A stretch of DNA of 21,803 nt from the NCBI GenBank assembly GCA_964470455.1, contig CAYYCX010000071.1:1-21803 (forward strand). The letters run 5' to 3'. This stretch comes from JAWXBM01 sp964470455. Lineage in GTDB: Bacteria; Pseudomonadota; Gammaproteobacteria; Xanthomonadales; SZUA-36. The position numbers and the translations under genes were made by a program. Below, piece after piece: positions 8,648 through 15,996 of the stretch (its first letter is position 1; every line of letters begins with the position of its first letter). The notes under the pieces are model-generated. The model worked only from the letters and a program-made list of their open reading frames with translations. It had not been told where the DNA came from and did no database searches.

Positions 8648-8707
8648 CGCTGGAATGAACACTGATCGGATCAATCAGGCGGATTCCCGGCAACACGGGT
8701 AGGCCCC

Positions 8708-9697
8708 TCAGTCCGCAACGTCTTCCTTGAAAACCGGCGCCAGTTCAAGATTTTCCCCAAAGTGCCTTTTGGCCATGACTTCCACCGATCCTTCCGGGAA
8801 TACCGCAGGTTCGCTGAACAGCCTGCTGAGGTATTTGCGCAGGTAAGACTGCTGGTATTCGCGTTTCTGCTTCTGGATGGCCTCTTCGCGAACCTTCTCG
8901 AATGGAGGAATTCCTGCGCTGTTCATCGCATCCAGGCGGATCAGGTGAACACCATACTGGGTGGTGACGGGTTCGCTGATTTCACCCACAGTCTCCATGG
9001 CAAATGCGACATTTTCAAAGGGGGGAACCATTTTTCCTTTGGTTACTTTTTTCAGCTGGCCAAAGTTGGTGAGCTTGGAATCGTCATCTGAATAGAGCGC
9101 AACGAATTCCTGGAACTTTTCGGGTTCAAGATCCAGTTTTGCCTTGAGGTCTCGCGCAATTTCCTCTGCTTCCGGCAGGCTTCGTTCATCGGTGCTAATC
9201 AGGATCTGGGTGATATCGATGGAAGCGCTCTTGTCGTAGCTTTTCGGGTTTGCCAGGTAATCTTCTTTCGCCATGGCTTCGAAATCGGCATCAGGTGCCA
9301 ATTCGGGAATCCTCTTGGTCCAGATCTTGGCCAGTTCGCGAGTGGCGGCCATCTGCATCGCGGCGACGACCAGAGGCTCGTCCGTCAAGCCATGCTCGAC
9401 TGCATCATTGCTCAGCATTTTTGCTTCCAGCAGGCTTTTCGCCAACTGGTCAACCTTTGCGCCATCGCGGATGAAGGCCAGCCGAAGATGCTCAGGAATC
9501 TCATTGAAGGCAGCGTCGATTTCGTTTTGGGTCAATACCGCATCGCCCTGGTATACCAGTACCTGATTGGGATCATTCTTGTCCACGTTGGGGTTGCTCA
9601 GGTTGGGCGCTGTCGCTTCGGCTTGGACATTGGCTACGGCAAACATCAGAACAAACGCGCTGGAAATTGCAGCAGACAGGTTTTTGGTCAGTTTCAT
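8708..9697 (-). CDS. Periplasmic parvulin-type peptidyl-prolyl isomerase-like protein
   Basis: The 329-residue exported protein has SurA/PpiD/PpiC-like architecture: a signal peptide (about 1-26, ending NVQA), a helical chaperone-like region (about 45-155), then a parvulin domain (about 160-256). Parvulin hallmarks visible are ILIS, FGQLKKVTKGKMVPPFENVAF, GEISEPVTTQYGVHLI and His251. The first conserved histidine of the family (H-I-L in the opening strand) is Gln164 here, and the usual GGDLG is TNFGQL, so isomerase activity may be weak or lost while chaperone function remains. It is likely a periplasmic folding factor for envelope proteins. ATG at 9697 is preceded by GAGAAG at about 12 bases. 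It sits between the terminator of the secreted-protein gene and wzm, and is probably a separate transcription unit. Confidence 0.85.
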   Translation of the reverse strand: MKLTKNLSAAISSAFVLMFAVANVQAEATAPNLSNPNVDKNDPNQVLVYQGDAVLTQNEIDAAFNEIPEHLRLAFIRDGAKVDQLAKSLLEAKMLSNDAVEHGLTDEPLVVAAMQMAATRELAKIWTKRIPELAPDADFEAMAKEDYLANPKSYDKSASIDITQILISTDERSLPEAEEIARDLKAKLDLEPEKFQEFVALYSDDDSKLTNFGQLKKVTKGKMVPPFENVAFAMETVGEISEPVTTQYGVHLIRLDAMNSAGIPPFEKVREEAIQKQKREYQQSYLRKYLSRLFSEPAVFPEGSVEVMAKRHFGENLELAPVFKEDVAD

Positions 9698-9820
9698 GGT
9701 TTTGAACTTCTCGGAATTCGCATGGGTGGTTTATCAGGAAAGACAGGATTCGTTCTGACATGCATGAGGTGATTCAGTTCAAACCAGCACCTGGTGACAT
9801 TGAACCGATTCACATAAAAC

Positions 9821-9850
9821 GAAGGGGCTGCCTAGGCAGCCCCTTCTTTT
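9821..9850 (-). terminator. Strong hairpin terminator after the secreted-protein gene
   Basis: A perfect 12-base inverted repeat (GAAGGGGCTGCC with its complement, 2-base centre) spans 9821-9846, about 50 bases beyond the stop of the 575-residue gene. On the minus strand the stem is followed by GTTTTATG and preceded by an A-run; on the plus strand it is followed by TTTT. It can act in either direction, but the only gene reading into it is on the minus strand. Confidence 0.88.
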
Positions 9851-9896
9851 ACAGCTTGAGTTTTGCAACTCAGTAACGCTTGGTTCCTGCTTTGGA

Positions 9897-11624
9897 CTAA
9901 TCCGGGCTCGGACGCTCGCCAGAGTAGGAACGACGGACGTTACCGCGGTGTTCAAACAGACCACCGTAGTTGGCCAGAACGCTTGCTTCTGGTGTACCCA
10001 GGAAGCCGTTCTCGAACCGTACCGCCCAGTAACCGGTGACTGGCAGACCAATCAGACCAACATCGTCCTCATGTTCCGGATCAGCACCCCAGTTAATGCG
10101 CGCCCAGCCAGCTTCGATTCCGGTATCAACTGTGTACAGCAGGTCGCTGTCACCGAAGATATCGTTTCCGCCAAACTTCATGCGGTTAACTTCGTAGCAC
10201 AAGGCAAACGGAGTTGATGAAGGAGGCGTTCCGCCTGGAGGAGGCGGAGAAACGATTGGCGGCTTGTTCACGGTACCTGGGGTGGACGGACTTTCTTCCT
10301 GATCCCAGTTTTCCAGACCAAACAGTTCACACGCTTCACCGTCAAACAGGGTGGTGAACGGGTTGCGGGGTTCAGTGTAGTCAACCGTTACTTCTTCATA
10401 CGTACACAGTACCCAGTCTTCCTGGACATCAGGAACACCGTTGCCGTTTATGTCAGTCTTATCGATACTGGAATCATCGAAAGGACCAGAACGTGCCGGG
10501 AACGGCTCGCCAGGAATCCAGCCACCGCAACCTGGGTCGCTGATCTTCGGAACCCATACGTCATCCAGGTCCTGCAGCAATTGATAATCCACGTACCAGT
10601 TCTTGGTCGGGAAAGTCACAATCCACTCAGAAGCAGCATTCAGGTTTGCATTCTGGTTGAATTCGTTCATGGTGTACTCATGCATGAACGTTGCAGACAG
10701 GGCGTCTACACCACGGTAGTACGACAGGGATACAGCGGTATCCTGCGGAACACCGAAGAACAGGGTAGCCGTCATCTGGTCGCCTGAGTTCAGGCTCGGG
10801 TTGATGTTACCCGGCTCGTAGTGCAGGCTGGCGCTGTCCAGATCCTTGTCAAAACCCTGGATGGCTTTGGCGTTGTAGCTGAACAACGTACCGTTACCAA
10901 CGTTGATCACACCAGCGCCACCAAACAGGCCGCCGCTGTTGCGCTCTACGTCGAGGTCAGAAGTGCCACCGGACAGATCATCAATCCACATACCGTTTAC
11001 GCTGTTGATGATTGACCAGTTGTCTACCAGCTGCTGGCAGTTCTTGGGAACGGCCTTGCCGTCAACCAGAACGTGGGTGGCAGCGGTAGCAGAACCATCA
11101 CGCTTGGCAGTTTCACTCTCGTCGGTCAGGGTGCCCATTTCGATGATTTCGAAATGACCTTCAGCTGCACGATCGATAGTGGTCGGGCCACCGTCTACGT
11201 TCTTGCCGGTGTAGGCGTACGGCAGGAATTCCTGGGTGCCTACGGTGTTGCCGAATGCATCGGTATCGTTGCCGTAGAAGTACGGAACGGTACAGGTGGT
11301 ATCGGAGGTAACCATTGTCGGGGTGCCGGCATCGTCATACAGAGCCGCAGTCCAGACGTCATAGGCTGACATGTACATGTTGAAGTCAAGGACTTCACGT
11401 GAGTTGTAGCCTTCCTTGAAACGAACCTTGACGGCCTTGGCGCTGTCAGTGGTGTTGACCACAGACAGGATTGTGGTGTTGCCGTCCCTTACGGTGTAGT
11501 ACGGATAAATGAGCACCTGGCCCAATCCATCCGGATTCATGTTGACTGCTTGCGCGGTACCAGCGATACCGGCAGCTCCTGCCAGTCCCGCCAGCACTGC
11601 AGCTGTCAGATTTTTTCTGTTCAT
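9897..11624 (-). CDS. Large secreted or surface protein of unknown function
   Basis: This 575-residue protein has a clear Sec signal peptide (about 1-26, cleavage after TAQA) and a conserved-looking mature N terminus, VNMNPDGLGQVLIYPYYTV. From memory, similar N termini occur in uncharacterised secreted proteins of other Gammaproteobacteria; this was not checked. The mature part is Asn/Asp/Gly-rich, has six cysteines (111, 196, 366, 407, 432, 476) and a Ca-loop-like segment DKTDINGNGVPD (388-399) resembling dockerin or thrombospondin type-3 loops. A proline-rich linker (about 445-473) precedes a last beta-rich module. There is no LPXTG, PEP-CTERM or autotransporter barrel. A good Shine-Dalgarno and strong terminator suggest high expression. 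Lying just past the T2SS operon, it is a candidate T2SS substrate. I cannot assign a function. Confidence 0.85.
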   Translation of the reverse strand: MNRKNLTAAVLAGLAGAAGIAGTAQAVNMNPDGLGQVLIYPYYTVRDGNTTILSVVNTTDSAKAVKVRFKEGYNSREVLDFNMYMSAYDVWTAALYDDAGTPTMVTSDTTCTVPYFYGNDTDAFGNTVGTQEFLPYAYTGKNVDGGPTTIDRAAEGHFEIIEMGTLTDESETAKRDGSATAATHVLVDGKAVPKNCQQLVDNWSIINSVNGMWIDDLSGGTSDLDVERNSGGLFGGAGVINVGNGTLFSYNAKAIQGFDKDLDSASLHYEPGNINPSLNSGDQMTATLFFGVPQDTAVSLSYYRGVDALSATFMHEYTMNEFNQNANLNAASEWIVTFPTKNWYVDYQLLQDLDDVWVPKISDPGCGGWIPGEPFPARSGPFDDSSIDKTDINGNGVPDVQEDWVLCTYEEVTVDYTEPRNPFTTLFDGEACELFGLENWDQEESPSTPGTVNKPPIVSPPPPGGTPPSSTPFALCYEVNRMKFGGNDIFGDSDLLYTVDTGIEAGWARINWGADPEHEDDVGLIGLPVTGYWAVRFENGFLGTPEASVLANYGGLFEHRGNVRRSYSGERPSPD

Positions 11625-11631
11625 TACAACA

Positions 11632-11636
11632 CTCCT
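11632..11636 (-). promoter_or_regulatory. Shine-Dalgarno of the secreted-protein gene
   Basis: AGGAG lies 7 bases before the ATG at 11624. It is the clearest ribosome binding site in the window and fixes this start, in contrast to the weak sites of the polysaccharide genes. Confidence 0.85.
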
Positions 11637-11640
11637 AATT

Positions 11641-11650
11641 TGTGTACACA
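11641..11650. promoter_or_regulatory. TGTGTACACA palindrome before the secreted-protein gene
   Basis: A perfect 10-base palindrome lies 4 bases upstream of the Shine-Dalgarno. With no loop it cannot form a useful RNA hairpin by itself, so a DNA-binding site is the simpler reading. No known regulator is assigned. Confidence 0.3.
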
Positions 11651-11735
11651 GGGGCTTAACAAGACCAACCAGACACTTGGCATGGCGCCCAACTCCAAAG
11701 GCGAACCGGACCTTGGTCTGGTCGATCGCGGGCCA

Positions 11736-11764
11736 ATATTACGACAATTGATATACCAAAGCAA
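11736..11764 (-). promoter_or_regulatory. Candidate promoter of the secreted-protein gene
   Basis: In a locally AT-rich patch, TTGCTT (11764-11759) and TAATAT (11741-11736) are separated by exactly 17 bases on the minus strand. Each hexamer is only a partial match (3 and 4 of 6). The leader would be about 105 bases and would include the TGTGTACACA palindrome. A second weak pair (TTGGTC and TACACA, 16-base spacer) lies closer to the gene. Confidence 0.3.
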
Positions 11765-11813
11765 CAAAGCGGCCAGCGTCCAGGAGACTGGAACGAAGCC
11801 TCATTTCAGGCCC

Positions 11814-12257
11814 TTATTGCTCCGGAACATACCACCACTTTCCTTCCGTCCTAACCCATCTTTCCTGCAGTTTGCTGCTGCTTTCCCATTTTGAAACACC
11901 CGGGGCGGGCGCACCAACCCGGTATTGAACATGCGCGGTTACGGTGCAGGCTTCAGGCTCACATTCGCTGCTTTCAACCTTGGCCGCGAGTATCGCCACT
12001 TTGCGTGATCTTTGCGAAATTTCGAAGTCTACCCGTGAGTTAGCCGAACGGTAGCCGGGCGAATACAGGCTGTAGGCAGTGTCGAAATCGCCCGCCAGCA
12101 AGGCGTCCCAGCGTTGCTGGGCACGATCTTCAACCGGGTTTTTCTTCTTGGCGCCGCTGCCTGCGCAGGCGGTCAGCAACATGCCGAGAGCCAGGGCTGC
12201 CACCAGCGGAAAGGATCGATGGCTTTGCCGGGCCAAACGCGAAAATAAGGTGTGCAT
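11814..12257 (-). CDS. Small lipoprotein with NTF2-like features
   Basis: The 147-residue protein has a lipoprotein signal: a basic N terminus, a hydrophobic core (about 16-28) and the lipobox LTAC with Cys31. The mature part starts with RAQQRWDALLAGDFDTAYSLYSP, contains a Cys pair (SECEPEAC) and ends in WVRTEGKWWYVPEQ. The helix-then-strands pattern with a terminal Trp-rich strand resembles NTF2/SnoaL-like folds; this is inference from pattern only. The ATG at 12257 is preferred because AGGA lies 9 bases upstream; ATG 12266 has the same AGGA directly against it, and an extension to 12419 would overlap gspD. It follows gspD by 70 bases on the same strand without a terminator, so it may be co-transcribed with the T2SS. 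Function unknown; an accessory role is possible. Confidence 0.75.
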   Translation of the reverse strand: MHTLFSRLARQSHRSFPLVAALALGMLLTACAGSGAKKKNPVEDRAQQRWDALLAGDFDTAYSLYSPGYRSANSRVDFEISQRSRKVAILAAKVESSECEPEACTVTAHVQYRVGAPAPGVSKWESSSKLQERWVRTEGKWWYVPEQ

Positions 12258-12327
12258 GGACTTCATTCCTGTACTTGTTAACGAAAATTTACCGTTTTTT
12301 ACATCACAGATCCGGCCATTGCCCGGG

Positions 12328-14619
12328 TCACTGTTCATCAGGCTCTTCCTCCGGCTCACGCACCAGTGTGGATATGCGTAATGGCGGCACGCGGGAGAAC
12401 TGGTTTTCCATCTCTTCACTCACCGATTTCAGGTCAACGGCTGTTTCAACCACGGTAGGCGTAATCATGACCAGCGTCTCGCTGCGCGCGTTGGCCTTGC
12501 TGCGGGAGCCGAACAAAGGCCCTACCAGGGGCACGCGGTTGAGGTATGGAACACCGCTGCGGCCCAGCGAGGTCTGCTCGGAAATCAGCCCACCCAGGAA
12601 TATGGTCTGCCCGGACTGTACGGCAACCTGGCTGGACACGGTCTTGCTGTTGATCGGCGGGTTGCCGCTGGTGGAAATATCCGGGTCCCGCGCACCGGGG
12701 CGGCTCACATCCTGGGAAATTTCCATGTAGACCAGGCCGCCGGGATTGATGCGGGGTGTAACAGTCAGGGTAATACCAGTGGACACATACTGCGCGCTGC
12801 TCACGACGTTGTTGTTACCGGTTGAGATGCTCGAGGATTGCACCGGTACCTGGGTACCCACGGTGATGGTAGCCGTGGCATTGTTGCGAACCAGCAGCGA
12901 CGGGGCCGCCAGTGACCGGACGTCGGTCACCTCATCCAGGGCGGCGATGGTGGCCTGGATGAATGCCGCGCCCTCGCTGAGCGGGCGTGAAATCGTGGTC
13001 AGGAAATTGAAACCGCCTGACAGTTCGGATTGTCCGCCAAACCCGGCCGAATCGATATACCGGCCGGATGGATTGCTGTAAGGCTGCGGCACCAGGTCCG
13101 GGTTGTTGGTCAGGAACCAGTTGACACCGAATTGCAGTTCCTCGTTGAGTTCCACGTCCAGTACCTGGGATTCGATCAGGACCTGCAATGGCTCAATATC
13201 GATGCGCTCGATGGCGGCCAGGATCGAGTTGTACTGCGACTGCGTGGCCTGGATCAGCAGTGAATTGGTTTCGGTGACGGAGGTGATACGAATGTCTCCC
13301 TCGCCCACATTCAGCACGGACCCGCCGCCCTCGCCGGTGGAAGTGGTAGCCTGGGTTTCAGAGCCTAGCCGGTTTTCATTGAAATCAGCCACACTGCCAA
13401 TCTGCACCGGCTCCAGCCCCGGCGCCAGCGAGCCGCGCTGGCTCTGGCGCTGGGAGCCCCCGGCGCTGCCGCCGAATATTTCGGTCAAATACCCTGCCAA
13501 TACCGGCGCCTCGAGATTTTTCACCCGGTACACGTAAAGCTGCTTGCCTGCCCCGGCGGCGCCCCGGTCGAGGATTTCAATCCACTCTTCAGCTTTGTGC
13601 AGGTATTCGGCCTGGTAGGTAATCACCATCACCGAACCCAATCGCTCCAGTGGCATGAAACGGAACATGCCGGCCAGCGGGGTTTCGCCCTCCGCAGCAA
13701 ATATGCCTTCCAGCTCGGTGATGATGGATTGAACATCAACGGTGCGCAGCGGATAAATTCCCACTGACATGCCTTCCAACCAGTCCACATCAAACACTTC
13801 GATGGTTTTGCGGTAGTTGCGCAACTCTTCCGGGGTACCGGCCAGAAACATCATGTTACGGAACTGGTCGGCGCGGACGATGGCATCCGGACGCGCATAG
13901 GGCTCAAGGATCTTGGCCATTTCGATGGCTGACACGTACTGCAGCGGCACCGCCTGGACTTCATAGCCCTTGGCAGCCTGCGCAGGCGTCATTTGAGGAG
14001 AGAGATTGCCCTTGATGGCATCCGCAACCGGCAGGATGTTATAACGCCCGTCGGTATACACCAGGGTTGCGCCGTTCCAGCGTAACAGCAGTTCCAGAAT
14101 GGGCTTGAGCTGGTCGCGGCTGACGGGCTTGGAGGTAGAGAATGTGACTTCTCCGGCAACTCCCGGGCCGATCACAAAGGTCTCCTGAAGCACCTCGCCC
14201 AGGATGGTGTGAACCACGGACTGTATGGATTCGCCTTCAAAGTTCAGTACGATTTCGCCGTCTTCGGCGACCGGGGCCGGGCGGCGAGCCGCGGCTTCTT
14301 CGTCGATGAACTTGCCGGTGCCCTCATAAATTTCTGTTTTCTTGATGCCCGGGCTGGCACTGGAATCAGTAGATGGTCCGGCAATCACTTTGGCATCCGG
14401 CAATGGATCAGCCGATGTCTTGACCGGCTTGCCGATGGTCTGCGGGCGCACCGGCGGAGGCGCGCTGCAGGCAGCGATGATATTGATTGTCAGGACCAGT
14501 GCCAACCGCGTTGGCCACCGGCTGCGTGTCTGGCGGCCCAACAGGCGGCATGGGTCCTGCCATCGCGGTGCGAATTCAGCGGTGTCTTTGTTCATGGACG
14601 CTGCGCCTCTATTGTTCAT
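12328..14619 (-). CDS. gspD: Type II secretion outer-membrane secretin GspD (lipoprotein type)
   Basis: GspD forms the multimeric outer-membrane channel. In this 763-residue protein the N0 domain (about 121-195), N1 (223-285), N2 (286-353) and N3 (361-475, with a Gly/Ser/Gln-rich insertion about 384-440) precede the secretin domain (476-725). That domain has the gate-region motif VPVQ and repeats around STGITLTVTPRINPGGLVYMEI, and ends IFLGGLISEQ...VPYLNRVPLVGPLFGSR...LVMITP. The N terminus is unusual for GspD: a basic segment, a hydrophobic core and a lipobox IAAC (Cys51) instead of a signal peptidase I site, as in HxcQ and XpsD. No pilotin gene is visible. ATG 14619 overlaps gspN by 11 bases; ATG 14595 with AGAGG upstream is an alternative. 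Confidence 0.95.
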   Translation of the reverse strand: MNNRGAASMNKDTAEFAPRWQDPCRLLGRQTRSRWPTRLALVLTINIIAACSAPPPVRPQTIGKPVKTSADPLPDAKVIAGPSTDSSASPGIKKTEIYEGTGKFIDEEAAARRPAPVAEDGEIVLNFEGESIQSVVHTILGEVLQETFVIGPGVAGEVTFSTSKPVSRDQLKPILELLLRWNGATLVYTDGRYNILPVADAIKGNLSPQMTPAQAAKGYEVQAVPLQYVSAIEMAKILEPYARPDAIVRADQFRNMMFLAGTPEELRNYRKTIEVFDVDWLEGMSVGIYPLRTVDVQSIITELEGIFAAEGETPLAGMFRFMPLERLGSVMVITYQAEYLHKAEEWIEILDRGAAGAGKQLYVYRVKNLEAPVLAGYLTEIFGGSAGGSQRQSQRGSLAPGLEPVQIGSVADFNENRLGSETQATTSTGEGGGSVLNVGEGDIRITSVTETNSLLIQATQSQYNSILAAIERIDIEPLQVLIESQVLDVELNEELQFGVNWFLTNNPDLVPQPYSNPSGRYIDSAGFGGQSELSGGFNFLTTISRPLSEGAAFIQATIAALDEVTDVRSLAAPSLLVRNNATATITVGTQVPVQSSSISTGNNNVVSSAQYVSTGITLTVTPRINPGGLVYMEISQDVSRPGARDPDISTSGNPPINSKTVSSQVAVQSGQTIFLGGLISEQTSLGRSGVPYLNRVPLVGPLFGSRSKANARSETLVMITPTVVETAVDLKSVSEEMENQFSRVPPLRISTLVREPEEEPDEQ

Positions 14620-15406
14620 TTTCAGGCTCTTCTTTGGGGGCCGATCGACGGTTAATCATGGCACGGATTGCTTCTTCATAGCTGGGCTGGGCATTGTTCT
14701 CACCCGCACGGTCGGCCTCTTCGGCCTCACGCCTCAGCTGCTCCCGCCGCTCAGCGATGCGCTGGCGGATTTCATCCGCCCGGGTCATGGGCGCGGCGTC
14801 ATCCTGCTCGACGCTTGCTTCCCCGGCGCTGGCAACCTCCTCGCCGGCGGGCTCCGCGGGCAACTCGGGTGGCTCAATTCTCTCGTCATGGACCTGCAAT
14901 TCCAATTGCAGTTCCTTTCCGGCGCCGGATGTAAGGAGCACCTGGCGGTCTTCCACGCGGGTCAGCTTCCAGGAGCCGAATTCGCCTTCCAGGTACCTTC
15001 CTTCAATCGCCACCAGGGATTTTGATCCATCGGTCCTCTTCAGGGTCGCCATGCGAAGCGTGGGAGTGATGACAATGCCTGACAACTCCACTTCGAGGTC
15101 CGTTTCATCCGCGACCACGACCTCTTCAACCGGCTCCTCCGAATCCAGATCGGCCTCCATGATGGGCAACCGGGTTTCGTTGAACAACGGCCGTTGCACA
15201 ATCACCGAATAGTTTTCCACCGGCTGGCTTTCCGCCAGCTCGGGAATCCGGACCAGGGAGTCGTCGCCCAGGCTGGTTGCTTCCAGGTCGCCTTCACCCA
15301 CCGGAACAAATGACCAGACTGCGATGATCGCAATGCAAAGCAGCAGGAAGGCTCCGGCTCCCGCCAGGGCCAGCCCAATCGGGTTATCCTGCAACAGCCG
15401 GTTCAT
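14609..15406 (-). CDS. gspN: Type II secretion inner-membrane HR-domain protein (GspC/XpsN type)
   Basis: This 265-residue bitopic protein links the inner-membrane platform to the secretin. One transmembrane helix (about 10-34) is followed by a periplasmic segment with the family signature VQRPLFNETRLP (70-81) and the homology-region beta domain (about 105-172, ELSGIVITPTLRMATLK). The C terminus lacks a PDZ domain; it carries instead an acidic Pro/Glu linker and a charged helix (about 208-233, probable coiled coil) ending in EEAIRAMINRR. Position between gspM and gspD matches xpsN of Xanthomonas, a functional GspC counterpart. It overlaps gspM as ATGA. Symbol choice (gspN or gspC) is a naming matter; it is not the classical OutN family. 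Confidence 0.85.
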   Translation of the reverse strand: MNRLLQDNPIGLALAGAGAFLLLCIAIIAVWSFVPVGEGDLEATSLGDDSLVRIPELAESQPVENYSVIVQRPLFNETRLPIMEADLDSEEPVEEVVVADETDLEVELSGIVITPTLRMATLKRTDGSKSLVAIEGRYLEGEFGSWKLTRVEDRQVLLTSGAGKELQLELQVHDERIEPPELPAEPAGEEVASAGEASVEQDDAAPMTRADEIRQRIAERREQLRREAEEADRAGENNAQPSYEEAIRAMINRRSAPKEEPENEQ

Positions 15407-15996
15407 GAGCCGCCCTTCCGCAGATACCCGGACATGTTGAATCGGATGTCCAGGGTCTGGGCATCAACCACCTGGTTGCCGCGCCGCCTTGCCCTGGGCT
15501 TGAGCACGGTCAGCTCTTCGGCAAAAATCATCGGCGCGCCGTTTTCCAGGTTGTACAGCATCATCATCAGGTCTTCGATTTCGCAGCGCATCCGCACGTT
15601 CACCGTGACCTTTTCAAAACGTTCCACTTCCCGGGCCCGCTCCGGCTGGCGGCTGACGATCTGGCAGGAGTCATCCGCAAAGCTGGCCAGCATCTGGCTC
15701 AACCGCTCCGACATGGCGGCGGCGGCCTCATTGAAATCGCCCTCGGCCAGGAACAGGTTTGATTCACTGCGCCGGCTTTGTAATGCCTCCAACTGCTTTT
15801 CAACCAGGTCCTTTTGCGCGGCCACCTGCCGATAGCGATCCAGCTGGGACTGCAGTTCAGAAATCTCCTCGCCGTAGCTGAGGTGGCTGAGAATGAACCA
15901 GTGGAAACACAGCAGGTAGACCAGGATGAGGGTGATCACCAGCAACAGCACGGCAGTGAGTTTGGTATTACCCTGCTTGAGGCTTGCAACAATCAT
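15403..15996 (-). CDS. gspM: Type II secretion inner-membrane protein GspM (XpsM type)
   Basis: GspM is part of the inner-membrane assembly platform with GspL and GspF. The 197-residue protein has a short cytoplasmic N terminus, one membrane helix (about 12-37), a coiled-coil-like helix (43-75) and a ferredoxin-like periplasmic domain. The sequence LENGAPMIFAEELTVLKPRARR (149-170) matches the GspM type-II pattern seen in Xanthomonas-like systems. Cys111 and Cys138 could form a periplasmic disulfide. It overlaps both gspL and gspN by 4 bases (ATGA), indicating coupled translation. Confidence 0.88.
   Translation of the reverse strand: MIVASLKQGNTKLTAVLLLVITLILVYLLCFHWFILSHLSYGEEISELQSQLDRYRQVAAQKDLVEKQLEALQSRRSESNLFLAEGDFNEAAAAMSERLSQMLASFADDSCQIVSRQPERAREVERFEKVTVNVRMRCEIEDLMMMLYNLENGAPMIFAEELTVLKPRARRRGNQVVDAQTLDIRFNMSGYLRKGGS

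Noticed and set aside
8641..8707. Hairpins after the parvulin gene
   Set aside because: Stems of 4-5 pairs with no U-tract; too weak to call a terminator.
11651..11813. Additional small gene or terminator between the lipoprotein and the secreted-protein gene
   Set aside because: No frame with a ribosome binding site and only 4-pair stems; only a weak promoter candidate was retained.
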